The notes under the pieces were generated by a model. That model was given only the letters and a program-made list of their open reading frames with translations. It was not told the DNA's origin and ran no database searches. A stretch of 64,000 bases of DNA from Druceiella hillmani (Eukaryota; Arthropoda; Insecta; Lepidoptera; Hepialidae), in the NCBI GenBank assembly GCA_039881145.1, contig JAYKKI010000126.1, forward strand, positions 917,501-981,500, given 5' to 3'. Shown here piece after piece: positions 1 to 10,575 of the stretch. Every line of letters begins with the position of its first letter. The stretch's first letter is position 1. A program made the translations under genes and the position numbers.

Positions 1-1260
1 TCACCTGCGTGATAGTTAAGTACAACTTTTGAAGGAAAATTAGATATCCGACTAAAGAATTATATTTAATACAGATGACGCAAATAGTTTATTTATACGA
101 AACAAGATAACATTATTATACATTTTATTTAAGACTACACGAAGGACAGAATCTCTGACGAAATTTACCTTCGTAGCGTGGAACTTTGTTTTATGATGTA
201 ACAAAAGATTAGTTGCAAATTTTCTCTCGGTTCAGGATATAAACGTGTTAGAATTATTACATATCTGTAATGGTACAAGTCACACATGTTTTATTCATAT
301 AGTTCCTCTGGTATTACGCTTTTTATGCGCATTTATTGAGACAAAAACTCCAATTTTACTAAAATACCTTAACCTTGTGCAAAATGGTTTAATCAGTGGC
401 TTCTTTTTTATGGTGCACTCGAAAGACTCAAGAAACTCTATTGCCATAAATTTGTAATGTTTGTATCTCATTCTATCATACTCTCCTCAATCTCAATTAT
501 CTTTTATTTCAAAATAATAATAAAAACGGACCAAATGCTCGTCTGAATCCACACATCGAGGACCTTGTACTTAATTTGAAGTTGAATTACTTTTTTCGTC
601 ATAAGTGTTCACTAACACGGGTATCTGAGTGCTATAAATGTATTCATGTAATAATACTGTAAACTTAGGATATCTGAGTATTGGAGATATTTACGAAGTA
701 ATAATGAAAGATCACATAATAAAAATAACACGATATAAAAATGTACCTTTTGGAATTTTTATGTTTGGTTTAGCAGTTTGTGTGTTTGAAGTAGAATACG
801 CTTTACGTAAAAAATAATAACTTAACTAGCATAGAAATTTTTAAATATGGGGTCAACTTTAGTATGTATAGTTGTTATTCCATTGAAATCGGTAAACTTA
901 TACAGAAGACCTGCGAATTTATTATTTTAAACAAATAATTTACCTTGCCTCAGTATAACAACAGATTAATGCCTAGCTACTCGATGTGTAGTAATTACAC
1001 AAAAATATAATGTGTCTGTGTACATCGATAGTAAGCGTTATTTGTAATTTAATTTGAGCTACGTAATGTACATTCGCGAAATGGACTTGGCCGAAAGTGA
1101 GGAATAATGCGGGAAAGGAAGGTGTTTAAGAAAACAATCTGAATGAGGGCAGAAGCATGAAGGCAGTCATTGTTGGTCGTCTTGTGCACATAAATTTATT
1201 CGATGATATATGTATTTTATATAAATTTACTTTTTCTCTCAATTTGTTCAAAATATGGGC
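1..1260 (+). repeat. Left part of a large dispersed repeat, copy 1
   Basis: This stretch aligns by eye, in the same order and orientation, with 57290-58510. Shared landmarks include ACTACACGAAGGACAGAATC near 133, CCTCTGGTATTACGC near 305, TTTATGGTGCACTC near 407 and ATTTATTCGATGATATATG near 1194. The repeat probably begins before the window, because position 1 already lies in the alignable part. Shorter and more diverged relatives of its first 600 bases occur at 20296-20690 and 22240-22480. No conserved reading frame is visible; the 70-codon frame at 245-457 is broken in the other copies. Its constant position upstream of a piggyBac-like pseudogene in both long copies suggests it is the non-coding left part of that mobile element, but no terminal inverted repeat was identified. 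Confidence 0.75.
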
Positions 1261-1628
1261 CTGTTGTCAATATTTCTGAATTAATTAATTTCATAAGTTT
1301 AGTGCTGGGCTGTATGAATTTGGTTATTACGTACTTTATTATGTATGCATATAATATAACTAACAAATTAATGCGGTATAAAAATATTACTGGGAATTTT
1401 TGTCGGTTTGTGTGTTTCTATGCATTAGTGTACCAACGACAAATAAGTGCCTTGCTAACAGACGCGTAGTAATTGCAGAAATATCTTAATAAACGTGTGT
1501 ATTTATATTATTTTATATGAAGTTTTCCACCCGAATATATATTAGTAAAATGAGCCAGAGGTGAAGTTTGGAGTGATACGAGAATAGTGTTCGTGCGAGT
1601 CTTTTATACCTAAAATTCTTGAAAATTA

Positions 1629-1645
1629 CATATATATATATATAC

Positions 1646-1677
<32 letters not shown>

Positions 1678-1693
1678 TTTTTTTTTTTATATT

Positions 1694-1730
<37 letters not shown>

Positions 1731-1735
1731 ATATT
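1629..1735. repeat. Compound (TA)n / (GT)n microsatellite
   Basis: Two TA tracts are separated by a short T-rich spacer and followed by an uninterrupted GT run at about 1711-1730. Confidence 0.95.
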
Positions 1736-2138
1736 TAATCGCAACTGGGAAACTAACACAAAGCGAAACTACGACAATTTGATATTTGAATGCAAAGTGC
1801 ATTTACTTTAAAAAAAAAATTATTTTTTTAATATTATAATAGATGGCGTTACATAACTTCATATTATATAATCTATTTTTTATCGATTACATACAATAAT
1901 GCAATAAATGAATTTTTGCATCCATTATGACATAAAATTCATAAAGATATGCAAGTAACTTCCTAAAAGTAAATGAAAAATGCCCTCCCGGTGAGATATC
2001 ATCAGCAGATCAGCATTAACTTCATAGTATTTATTTCAGATTTGGGTGCTGTAACTCTAGTTTGTTATACAAGCATTAGTGTTAACCTGTGTGACTAATG
2101 TATAGAGCCCACTCCTTATTACTTGTTACTAACTGGTA

Positions 2139-2170
2139 TAGCTGCAATAACTGTATTGTTATTGCAGCTA
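2139..2170. repeat. Perfect 13-bp-arm hairpin
   Basis: TAGCTGCAATAAC pairs exactly with GTTATTGCAGCTA across a 6-base loop. It lies in non-coding DNA, with no U-tract that would make it a bacterial-type terminator. Confidence 0.85.
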
Positions 2171-2489
2171 AATTACAAATAATCGTTTACTCTTTTAGCT
2201 TTTGTAGCTGAAGTTTAGAAAATCGGTGAGTAAATGTATCTACATAAAGATGCTTGTTAACATATATTTACTCCAAAGTTTTTATATTTGTAACACAAAG
2301 TTATAAATACTTCATTTACATTATGTTAAATACAAGATAGAATAAAACACAGTGTTCATTGCAATGTGAAAAGTTTATATATAAATGCGACTCTATCTAC
2401 GAATAAATCGCCTCTGATGAGAACCATATTCAACAATAGCATGCTAAAATGGTCGCTGATCTCAAGGATAACCATGCCATTACAAATAA

Positions 2490-3385
2490 CTGGATATGAT
2501 AATTAGGTGTACCAAAATGTATGGGGCACAAAAAAATACGACGATTTTATCATGACTGTTGAAGATCTAAAATTGTCCTTGGGTGTCTTACTTCTATCTG
2601 GCTATCACACCTTACGTGCAGAATTCCTTTACTGACCCATAGATGGGGATTATACCATGGCTATTACAAAAGCAATGACTAGAAATTGATTTTTTTCAAA
2701 TAAAAAGTTTCTACATTGCTACGATATTGCCAATATTGTTGAAACCACCTACAAAATGTTTAAGGTACGACCCCTTGCATGTATTCCTATAAGGGAGATT
2801 TTAAAACGGGCGTCTTTCCTAGGAATTTGCTAATAAATGAATTTGTGGTGAAGTATTTTGGTAGTCATCCATCGAAACAATTTATCCGCGGTAAGCTAAA
2901 CAATTTAACTGCAGTAAGTTAAAATTGTATGTTTGCTGTGTGACGAGTGCTGACTATTAGATCTTTGATGTTTACTGCGCGTAAACAATTGACAGTATCA
3001 GCAGTCAGCCATTAAGTACCAGGGTTACAACACATCTGCTGTATTTACAAGAATCTGGCTATCGTGTCAATAAAATTTTGTTTGCGAGGGAAGAAAGAGC
3101 CAAGCTCTCTTTACAATCAATCAAAATAATGAAGAAGAAAAATTGTTCTAATTTTGAATACCGGTTTCTTAATTTTAAATTATAACACTTTTCTCCCATT
3201 AGGTAAAATTTAACTATGGAACTCAGTGGAAAGAAGAAAATAGATATGGATGTACTGCAAGTATTTGTAACTTACAGTAAATAGATGGATACAGTCAGAA
3301 ATGAAAAATATATTCTTGACACACTTTGTGCCAAAATAATATAAATATATTAAATTAAGAGATTCAGAAACCTTGAAAAATTCCA
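2490..3385 (+). pseudogene. piggyBac-like transposase, broken copy 1
   Basis: Reading across several frame breaks gives the ordered landmarks of the piggyBac/PGBD transposase family: a LGVLLLSGYH block at about 2576-2608, a TKAMTRN block at 2665-2686, MFKVRPL at about 2756-2776, a FIRGK block near 2881-2895, and a MKKKN..NFEYRF block at about 3128-3166. A YSK-stop-MDTV piece near 3270-3285 resembles the C-terminal YNKxMGGVD motif. Stops and frameshifts interrupt it throughout, for example in the F-rich stretch at 2685-2700, so it cannot encode an enzyme. At the position where the family has its first catalytic Asp (DES/DEx upstream of FIRGK), the codon reads Asn (INEF). The alignment with copy 2 at 58744-59590 continues to about 3385, ending after a shared AAATTAAGAGATTCAGA. 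It is a mobile-element relic; host domestication is very unlikely given the breaks. Confidence 0.85.
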
Positions 3386-4620
3386 CGTACTTAATAAAGT
3401 ATAGAGAAAACGACCTCACGGATTTTCTTCGACCTTCTGTTCTAACCAAGTAACGTTTCTCATAGATTTTTTTATTACTATAACCCTGAGATACGTTAAA
3501 AACAAAATAGCGCTAAAACCATTAATTGGCGACATGCAAAAAAGCACTACAAAAAAAATAACGAAACTACGAAAAGGCGCAAAAATAAAAAGCTGGACAA
3601 AGAAAAAGACTTTGGTCAAATTAAATTTCTTATATCAGATTTACATTAAAAGCAAATCTTTCACAATACTTGACAGGTGTTTGAATTCTTTGGTCAAGAA
3701 TATTGTGTATTTTCAATTTTAATTAATAGATAATATGCTTAAAATATTATTGAAGTGAGAATTTAACATCAGAAACATCCTTTGTAACTTTTATATGACG
3801 CTAAAGGTACGACTTTTGTCAAAAGTCCATGTAAAAATGGTCAACAGTAATGTAACGTGATATTTCTTCTGACTCACTTTACTTCTGCTACGTATTTTCA
3901 TGGCACTATATACATGAATAATTAGCACCTAACATCAAAAAAGTTATATTAAAATGAGTGGCCATTAATTATAATAATGGGTTTTAGTAGTTTTTAAATT
4001 ACATCCATGCATGTTTGAATTAAGGAACGAGTTTGTACTTAATTTAAAGATATCCACGTTAATATTATGATAATGATCCATTTTTGTTTTCTCTTGTGAA
4101 AATTAAATATTAAAGATGTTAAAACTGGGCTTAAAAATAAACTGAGAGTATGGTAATATGACAACATAAAGAAATAAATTGAGGAAAAAGCTAAAATATC
4201 GGTAACTGGCAGACCACAAAATAATAAAAAAGAGATGTCACGGAAAAAATAAATTATAAAAAAAATATTGTCGTCTTTACTTTTTAATAGTATTCCTTAG
4301 TACCAAAACTTTGTTGACGCTCTATTATTCGAAGTCTAGAATAAACTTGCAAACAAATAATCGCATAATCGTAAGCAAATAAATTCTAAAGCACATTTCA
4401 GAAAAAGCAGTCGAATAACATTGAATTCAAATATTCGTACACCAAATTTCCTTTTGTCTCAGAGAAAATAATTACTTTATCCAACATCTATCTAATGTTT
4501 TTCATGTCAAAGTGAAGTTTGTGCTCGCTTTTCAGATACTCTTTGTATGCGAGTTACATCTAAGCTAATTTATGAAATGAAATAGATATCAGCTCGCTTT
4601 GTGCGAGTATATGTGCGATA
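3386..4620. other. AT-rich DNA without recognised features
   Basis: I see no gene, microsatellite or strong inverted repeat. Short overlapping open frames on both strands at 3416-3722 have lysine- and phenylalanine-rich composition typical of chance frames in AT-rich DNA. Confidence 0.5.
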
Positions 4621-4624
4621 CTAA

Positions 4625-4845
4625 CATAGGATTAGCAGCGGCTGAAGTGGCAATGGGCATTTCAAATAGCGCCCAGACTGGATATCCGTCGGGGAAGAAA
4701 GTTATCGAATGGCAACCATATACTGAAAGACAAACAGCGGCTCTCAGTTAGGTAGATAGATGACATGAAAAAAGTTGTGAGAAGCCGTTGCTTCTTGGAT
4801 CAGCAGAAAGCAGAAGCAACTTCGATATTTGTGAAAATCTAAGGG
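4625..4845 (+). pseudogene. 3' fragment of an RTE-like LINE reverse-transcriptase protein
   Basis: In frames that have to be switched, the translation follows the C-terminal region found in many insect endonuclease-reverse transcriptase LINEs: a SGNGHFK*RPDW piece (family: KWQWAGHIARRxDG), then KKVIEWQPYTERQ (family: K(V)LEWRPxTGKR), then IDDMKKVVRSRCFLDQQK (family: RWxDDIKKxAGxRWxxxAQDR). The match is residue-by-residue in order, but short and broken by at least two stops and two frame shifts. Only the last part of the LINE protein remains, as expected for a 5'-truncated insertion. It is not the same piece as the minus-strand element at 28965-30110. The family name is inferred from memory of the motif order. 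Confidence 0.6.
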
Positions 4846-4859
4846 GGGATCATATATTT

Positions 4860-5140
4860 TTAAAAATTGAATTTTATTGACATGTTTATACTGTTAACTA
4901 TGCTATGTTTTAACTATGCTAAAAAATTTCTAGCGACGAGATTGTTTTCAATTTCAATTCTGGTTCTTTTAACTAAAATTCTCCTTAATATAGCAAACGA
5001 AAGAATTCAGTTACTTTATTAGTCTTCTCAAAAAAATTCCAAGTTATTTTTTAAAAAATAGACATCTCAGTAGAACAGAAGGACGGACATACCGGTGATC
5101 TTGTATTATTTTAATTTTTTTTTTCTTTAGAGGAAAAGAA
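4860..5140 (+). repeat. GACGGACGGA-type dispersed repeat, degenerate copy
   Basis: The tail has AAGGACGGACATACCGGTGATC followed by a T-rich stretch at 5080-5125. This corresponds to the core of better preserved copies at 41395-41850 and 54090-54600. The upstream 200 bases are too diverged to align firmly by eye. Confidence 0.5.
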
Positions 5141-5929
5141 ACCTAAAAATGTATGAAATGTTTTATTAATTAATATTTTCTAACAGGTTCGATCGTTATC
5201 TTGAAGGTAAGTTCTCAGACCTAAGGGTGTTATTATTTGGTATACATTGCAAAAATATAGGTGAAAATATTTTTTTCTCTTTATATTTTTAACCATGTGC
5301 CAGTAAAGAAATGTTAGGAAGGGCATTTCTATAAAAATGTGTAGAATTATCTACAAGTATTATTGGCAAAATTTTGGCATAATAATAATAATAATAATAA
5401 ATCTATTAGCAGAGAAAATGAAAGTGGGGACGTGAAAAACTTTGAAATGCAATAATCCTTATACTTTGAAGTAAAGAAAGAAGCTTTCTAAATATTTTTA
5501 TAGAGCAAACTAACCTATTTATATTGTTATTGTTTCATTTTAATGGCCTTGGTTGTCGGTCATCTGCGGTAGAGACGTCATATAAGGAAATTTTTGGTCT
5601 CTAAGAATCTTTTTATGTATTTAATACAAACAATAAATTTGACACATTGGTAATTTCAAAGTAATTCTACTACGTGCTGTTAATACCCTGACTTTCCAAC
5701 CATTTCCCCAACTTATGCAACAATGTTCCCAAGCATATCGTATTAACATATCGCAATAACACCACTCGGTCCCCCCCGTCTCAACTACCTGAGATAAGGC
5801 CGTGTTCTCAGAAACCTCGGCAATACCATTCCCAGAATGAATCAGTCTTTCTACTCATTATAAATTCCAGATACAAGCCTCACTGTAGCTCAGAAGTCCG
5901 TAATCTCAGTTCACGTTAGTCATCGTTAT
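5141..5929. other. Non-coding, with a short (TAA)n tract
   Basis: A TAA trinucleotide tract lies at about 5380-5401. The rest shows no gene. A locally GC-richer patch at 5760-5840 contains a 7-base C run and no recognisable motif. Confidence 0.5.
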
Positions 5930-6065
5930 AGCTGACAGAATTTATTTTGTGACGGACGGACGGATGGACCGGCGGACAAACGAACAGAGACGTCAGTGAT
6001 CAAATATTCAAGTGCTCCATTTTTATTTTCATTTAGACCTACGGAATCCTAAAAACTAAATGTCG
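5930..6065 (+). repeat. GACGGACGGA-type dispersed repeat, core and tail
   Basis: GACGGACGGACGGATGG at about 5952 is followed by ACAAACGAACAGAGACGTCAGTGATC, then a T-rich run and CTACGGAATCCTAAAAAC. The order core, GTGATC, T-run and (A/G)GAACCCTAAAA-like end is that of the other copies. Confidence 0.65.
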
Positions 6066-6803
6066 TGTAGATCTAAAGGTAGATTTTATCTAACGTTGTG
6101 ATCAGCATGCATATCAAAATTGGGACGGCTATGATAATTTACACATTTTTAAAAACATTCAAACCAACAGCAACCTTAAGCCACTAAAAAGTCAAACTAA
6201 AGACTTTTGGATTACTTTCATGTCAATTGCTATGGTCAACTTCTATGGTAACGTCTTTAGATTCTAAATACTATCTAAGACCAGAGTCCTCATTGATATA
6301 GTTCATAAATGCTGGAGATGTTTAATAATGACTGAAGTGCCGAATTCAATTGAGGAGTTCCTCTATGTTTTCCGAAATACATCAAGGCATCCAAATCCTA
6401 GAGTTGTACTCGCGAAATGAGGTAATGTACGTAAAACAATAAAAATTTGCTCAATTGAAAACTTCCTTCTCTTTGAAAAATAAGTTAAAAATGTATTTAT
6501 AATTTGTATATATTTTTTGGGTACTCGCAAATAAGAACAAAGTATAATTTCTTGCAAGTCAAAAAACAAAAGAACAATCTTTTTCTCTAATACTATTATT
6601 TAAAGTAGTTAGAACCGAGTCCACATAAAGCTTTGGTTTCAACAAGCTTAGACTGCTATTCACTACGATTCCTCACGTGATGCATTACTACCGATGGAAA
6701 AATTTTAAAAACCTACACATGAACATAGCACACCGCAAAGCAGACACTTAAACAATTATATGAACTTTCAAGTAAATTATTATTTAATTATAAGTTATTT
6801 AAA
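6066..6803. other. AT-rich DNA without recognised features
   Basis: There is no gene or strong repeat. The 68-codon minus frame at 6363-6569 has no recognisable domain. Confidence 0.5.
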
Positions 6804-6840
6804 GAACGCCTAAATATTTATAATTAATATTTAGGCGTTC
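6804..6840. repeat. Perfect 15-bp-arm inverted repeat
   Basis: GAACGCCTAAATATT and its exact complement flank a 7-base spacer. The arms end in GC-rich GAACGCC, which is unusual against the AT-rich surroundings. There is no target-site duplication, so this may be a solitary hairpin rather than a transposon. Confidence 0.85.
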
Positions 6841-9800
6841 CTGAACCAAAACGTATCCAATTTCACTTCAATTATACATGAAAAATACTCTGATCCAATA
6901 TTTTTCTGAAAAACGAATTGTAACATATTATTTAGCTCATGAAAACGTATACGTGGTAAGAGTACTCAAAATAATTTGAATCGTTTCTGAGGAAATCAAA
7001 CTTTTTCCATATTAGATATACACAAAATTTCAAAATTAAAAAAAAGAAATTAAAACAGCTTATAGCGATAATAATTGCCATTTTTTTTGCGCAAAATTTT
7101 GATAGTTCACTTTCGACGCACATAATATACAAAACAGCTGATAGCCAATGGGGAGTGCTATTTTGTTTGTTTTGGCTCATGCTTGCACTTCTTATCTAAT
7201 TCCATCGTGTTCATCCGACACTTTCGATTGTTATATATTCGTTACATTCTGACGTCAAAAAAACTTTGAATAAAAAACGTTGCGACCTGGATAATTCTAC
7301 TGTCATCGCGCCCAAAGAAGTTTCACTTGAAAATGGCTTTATGAAAATATAATCCTATTTAATGGGAAGCATTACGGTAGTTTAGGCGCTAGACCATATG
7401 ATGGACACAATTACTTGCATTTCTTATTGCATTTTTTCTTGCTTCACTTCTGCTTCAGAATAAATTTATCCAAAAAGCAGAATTTATCCTTATTTCAACG
7501 ATTATCATTTGTCCTATTGACATTCAAAAGTAATTGATGTTGAGTGGACCAATACTCCACGTAATAAAGTTTGCACTATTTTTGGTGTGGTACAATAGAA
7601 CGTTCTTTTGGTAATAACAACCTACAAACCTGTTTAACTTTTGCAATTATTCCTACATTTTCCTTCTATTTTTTTAACATAAATTAAGAGCAATTTGAAG
7701 CCTAACGTTTACATAAAATGAAAATTTAGGGGATAAATATTATTAAAAACTTTTTGAAATATACGTAAATCGTTCCGTAAACAAAATCATACATTTCATT
7801 TATTTTTACACTCAGCATTCATATTTTTTTCACTTTCAGTTTACATTTAATTATGTTTTAATTGTTCATTATTTTTAGAAGAAAGCTTTTATTCGTTAAC
7901 TTTAACTTATAATCATACAAGTATTTACTTACGTGATACCCAATTGAACATAATATGTTACCCTATTAGTTTGCCTTGCATCTCAGTCATGTTTTATGTG
8001 GAGTGATCAGAAAGCTAAATATTTCAATTGTCTCACATTTGAAACAATGCAACAAATATTTCTAGGATACTTAAATGGAAATATATACCTACATAGAAAC
8101 AATTTAATCAAAATCTTTCACTACCTGGTTTTGTTATCCATCTTATAATTACATTATTTTTGCTCAAAGGAATATGATATAGCTGATCATCTTTTTACTT
8201 TCGGGCGGAAAATGTTAAATCCCTTTTCCTTAGATATCTTTTAATATAATGAAAGGAGACAGAAAAATATATATTAAGGGAAGAAGGTATAGTATTTCAA
8301 GACCTTTTGTCGTAATATATATCGAGTAAACGATTATACGTGAGTGTAAGTACTTCATATATTGAATCATTAGTTGTTTCATTATGATTAGATATATTTT
8401 ATAAAATGCAACTTCTTTCTCTCCACCTGTATGATTTTTTTTAATATTTTCCTTTAATAGTAGAACTGTTTATTTAATTTACATATGGTTTTCTCACATA
8501 CACGTGTATCAACTTTTTCTTATTTTCCAATTGTAATTAGTCCATATTTTTTGGCTAATTATGTCTTTGTAAGCAAGAAGTGCTGTGTAATTTATAAAAC
8601 TGGGTTAGTAGCCAAACAATGACACTGAATTGATTTTACGCACACCAAAGTATTTAAATTATTTCTCCACATAGTCATGAAAGCTTTGATATGTATATAT
8701 GGGGATATTTTATACTTAGTCAAAACTTCTATGCGATGCTAAAAATAATGAATATTTAATTTACAAATCTGCCTATAACCTAACCATATCCATGCCTACA
8801 TGTATGCATGTGAAAAAATAATAAACACTAACTTGTGCCGGTGAAAGCACGCCCTCGCGTGATGATGGTAATAACGGTAAGCCATATCAGTTTTAAAGTA
8901 TGATACGGTAGACCATCAGTTCTGTATGGTAAAATATGTTTGCATATTATTTTTAAAACAGTGAATTCTGTACGGCATCTCGTACTAACGCGATAATCGG
9001 ATATCCTCAATAAGAGATTACTTTACACTTGTTACGAATATTTTCTCACATAAATTTAAATAAAGCAACACATCAGAACAAGCAGTCGATAATCGAAACC
9101 TTCTAGGTTTTCATATAAAATTCTCACTAATATCCTTAGTTAAACTATACATATGGAGTTTTTTTTAATTCCTTTTGGATGTTCATGTGAAAAAATTATG
9201 TAATCAACTAAGGTCGAATATATAAAGTGCGCATACCGAATATCGAATCCTTTTCATAATGGTTAACTAATTATAAATGAACCAGTGATACTAAAGCTTA
9301 ATATAATACTGCTAAAATTAAGATAGGAAAATAAATGTATTATGATGTGTAAAGAAGGGAAGTGTTACACTTTCCGGAACGAGAAGTGTTACACTGTTTT
9401 TAAATAAATAATGCAATTTATAGACGTGGAAACTAAATATATTTTAAGCAACGTTGATAAACAGCCCAAGAAGTTCATAAACTTTTTATATTAGACGTGT
9501 ATAGACAGAGATAGTATTATCCAGAACAGGATAAACCGAAAATAAAATATCAAATTAAAGATAAGAATTGTCGTTTATGGATTGAATTTTAGGCAATGTT
9601 TTAAGAACGGTGTATGTTTTAAGAACGTTGGTAAAATTCAAACCATTTTTAAATGTCTGATAAATAAAGAAAAGTAACAAATTTTTAAAAACAGCAGAGA
9701 GCGGAAGGAAGGTGCAAGGAGATCCGCATAAAATGATTTTTTTATGGAAATTGTTTACAAAAATGAAACTATTTCACAAATCATCGTGAGACTTCTATTA

Positions 9801-10199
9801 TAATAATTAAGTAATATGTAGAAAAAGGAATCCTCAAATTGTTCAAGATTACGACCTATTGCTTATCCTAATACATACAGACTAACGGACGAGACGTTCA
9901 TTTTTCAAAGGTTAGCTAATTAATTAATTATCCTATCACCAAAACTCAATGGTGACGTGCCAATTTATATAAATCATACGCCCGCGAAGATGCGCAATGA
10001 TATTTCGTCTCCAATTGTGTTGTTCCTTTTTCTTTAATATTTAATACCCTTATAAACTGCACGCCCGTCTCATTAAACCACTTCTATAAAGTGAGTGGAA
10101 GGTTCTATATCGACTGAATGTATTTTTTATTTATATTTGTTCACAGGTATTTTTTTAATTTGTTTACTCAAAACGTTTTATTGGGTGGACGGATTTTTA
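6841..10199. other. Long AT-rich stretch without recognised features
   Basis: About 3.4 kb with no gene, microsatellite or strong palindrome that I could find. Open frames here (for example the minus frames at 6932-7180 and 8828-9010) are short, lack domains and have chance-like composition. Confidence 0.45.
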
Positions 10200-10575
10200 A
10201 TCTGTTTAACGGTGGAACATACCTACCAGTTGGTCTATATAAATATATCCAGGAACCGATGATGAAATCCGGCTATATCCTGAGGAACTCCTGAGAGAAC
10301 ACGATTCATTTGAATAATTTAAGACCCCCTTGGGATCATTTAGGTATGTAAAGTATTTTTTTCTGTCTTTATAAGTACTTTAGTCACAAATGGAGTTCAG
10401 GGTCTGACGACAGAAGGTTGCGATATAAGTCCTCAACTGCGAGAAATAGACTAATCATTTGAACTCGTTTTACTTGTCTTAGCGGGTCCTCTGGTTACAA
10501 ATGTTAACCTGGATTTGATGATAAAGGCAGAAGATCGTGTCAAGAACTCCTCAAGTATTAGGAGTAAAAAAATAG
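10200..10575 (+). repeat. Degenerate direct repeat, about 2-3 units of 120-150 bp
   Basis: A shared skeleton recurs around 10255-10320, 10391-10460 and 10496-10555: an ACAAATG-like start, then GATGATGAAA/GACGACAGAAGG/GATGATAAAGGC, then CGTGTCAAG-like sequence, then ACTCCTCAA/GTCCTCAACT/ACTCCTCAAG. The units are diverged and the similarity is only suggestive. The sequence is somewhat GC-richer than its surroundings. Confidence 0.4.

Larger units (their letters stand above)
1261..2489. other. Insert-like stretch between the repeat and the piggyBac part, absent from copy 2
   Basis: In the second copy this interval is replaced by about 230 bases of a near-palindromic element (58513-58743). Here it holds a TA/GT microsatellite, a small hairpin and AT-rich sequence without a recognisable frame. 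The 88-codon open frame at 1203-1469 has no features I recognise. Either copy 1 gained about 1.2 kb or copy 2 lost it. Confidence 0.45.
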
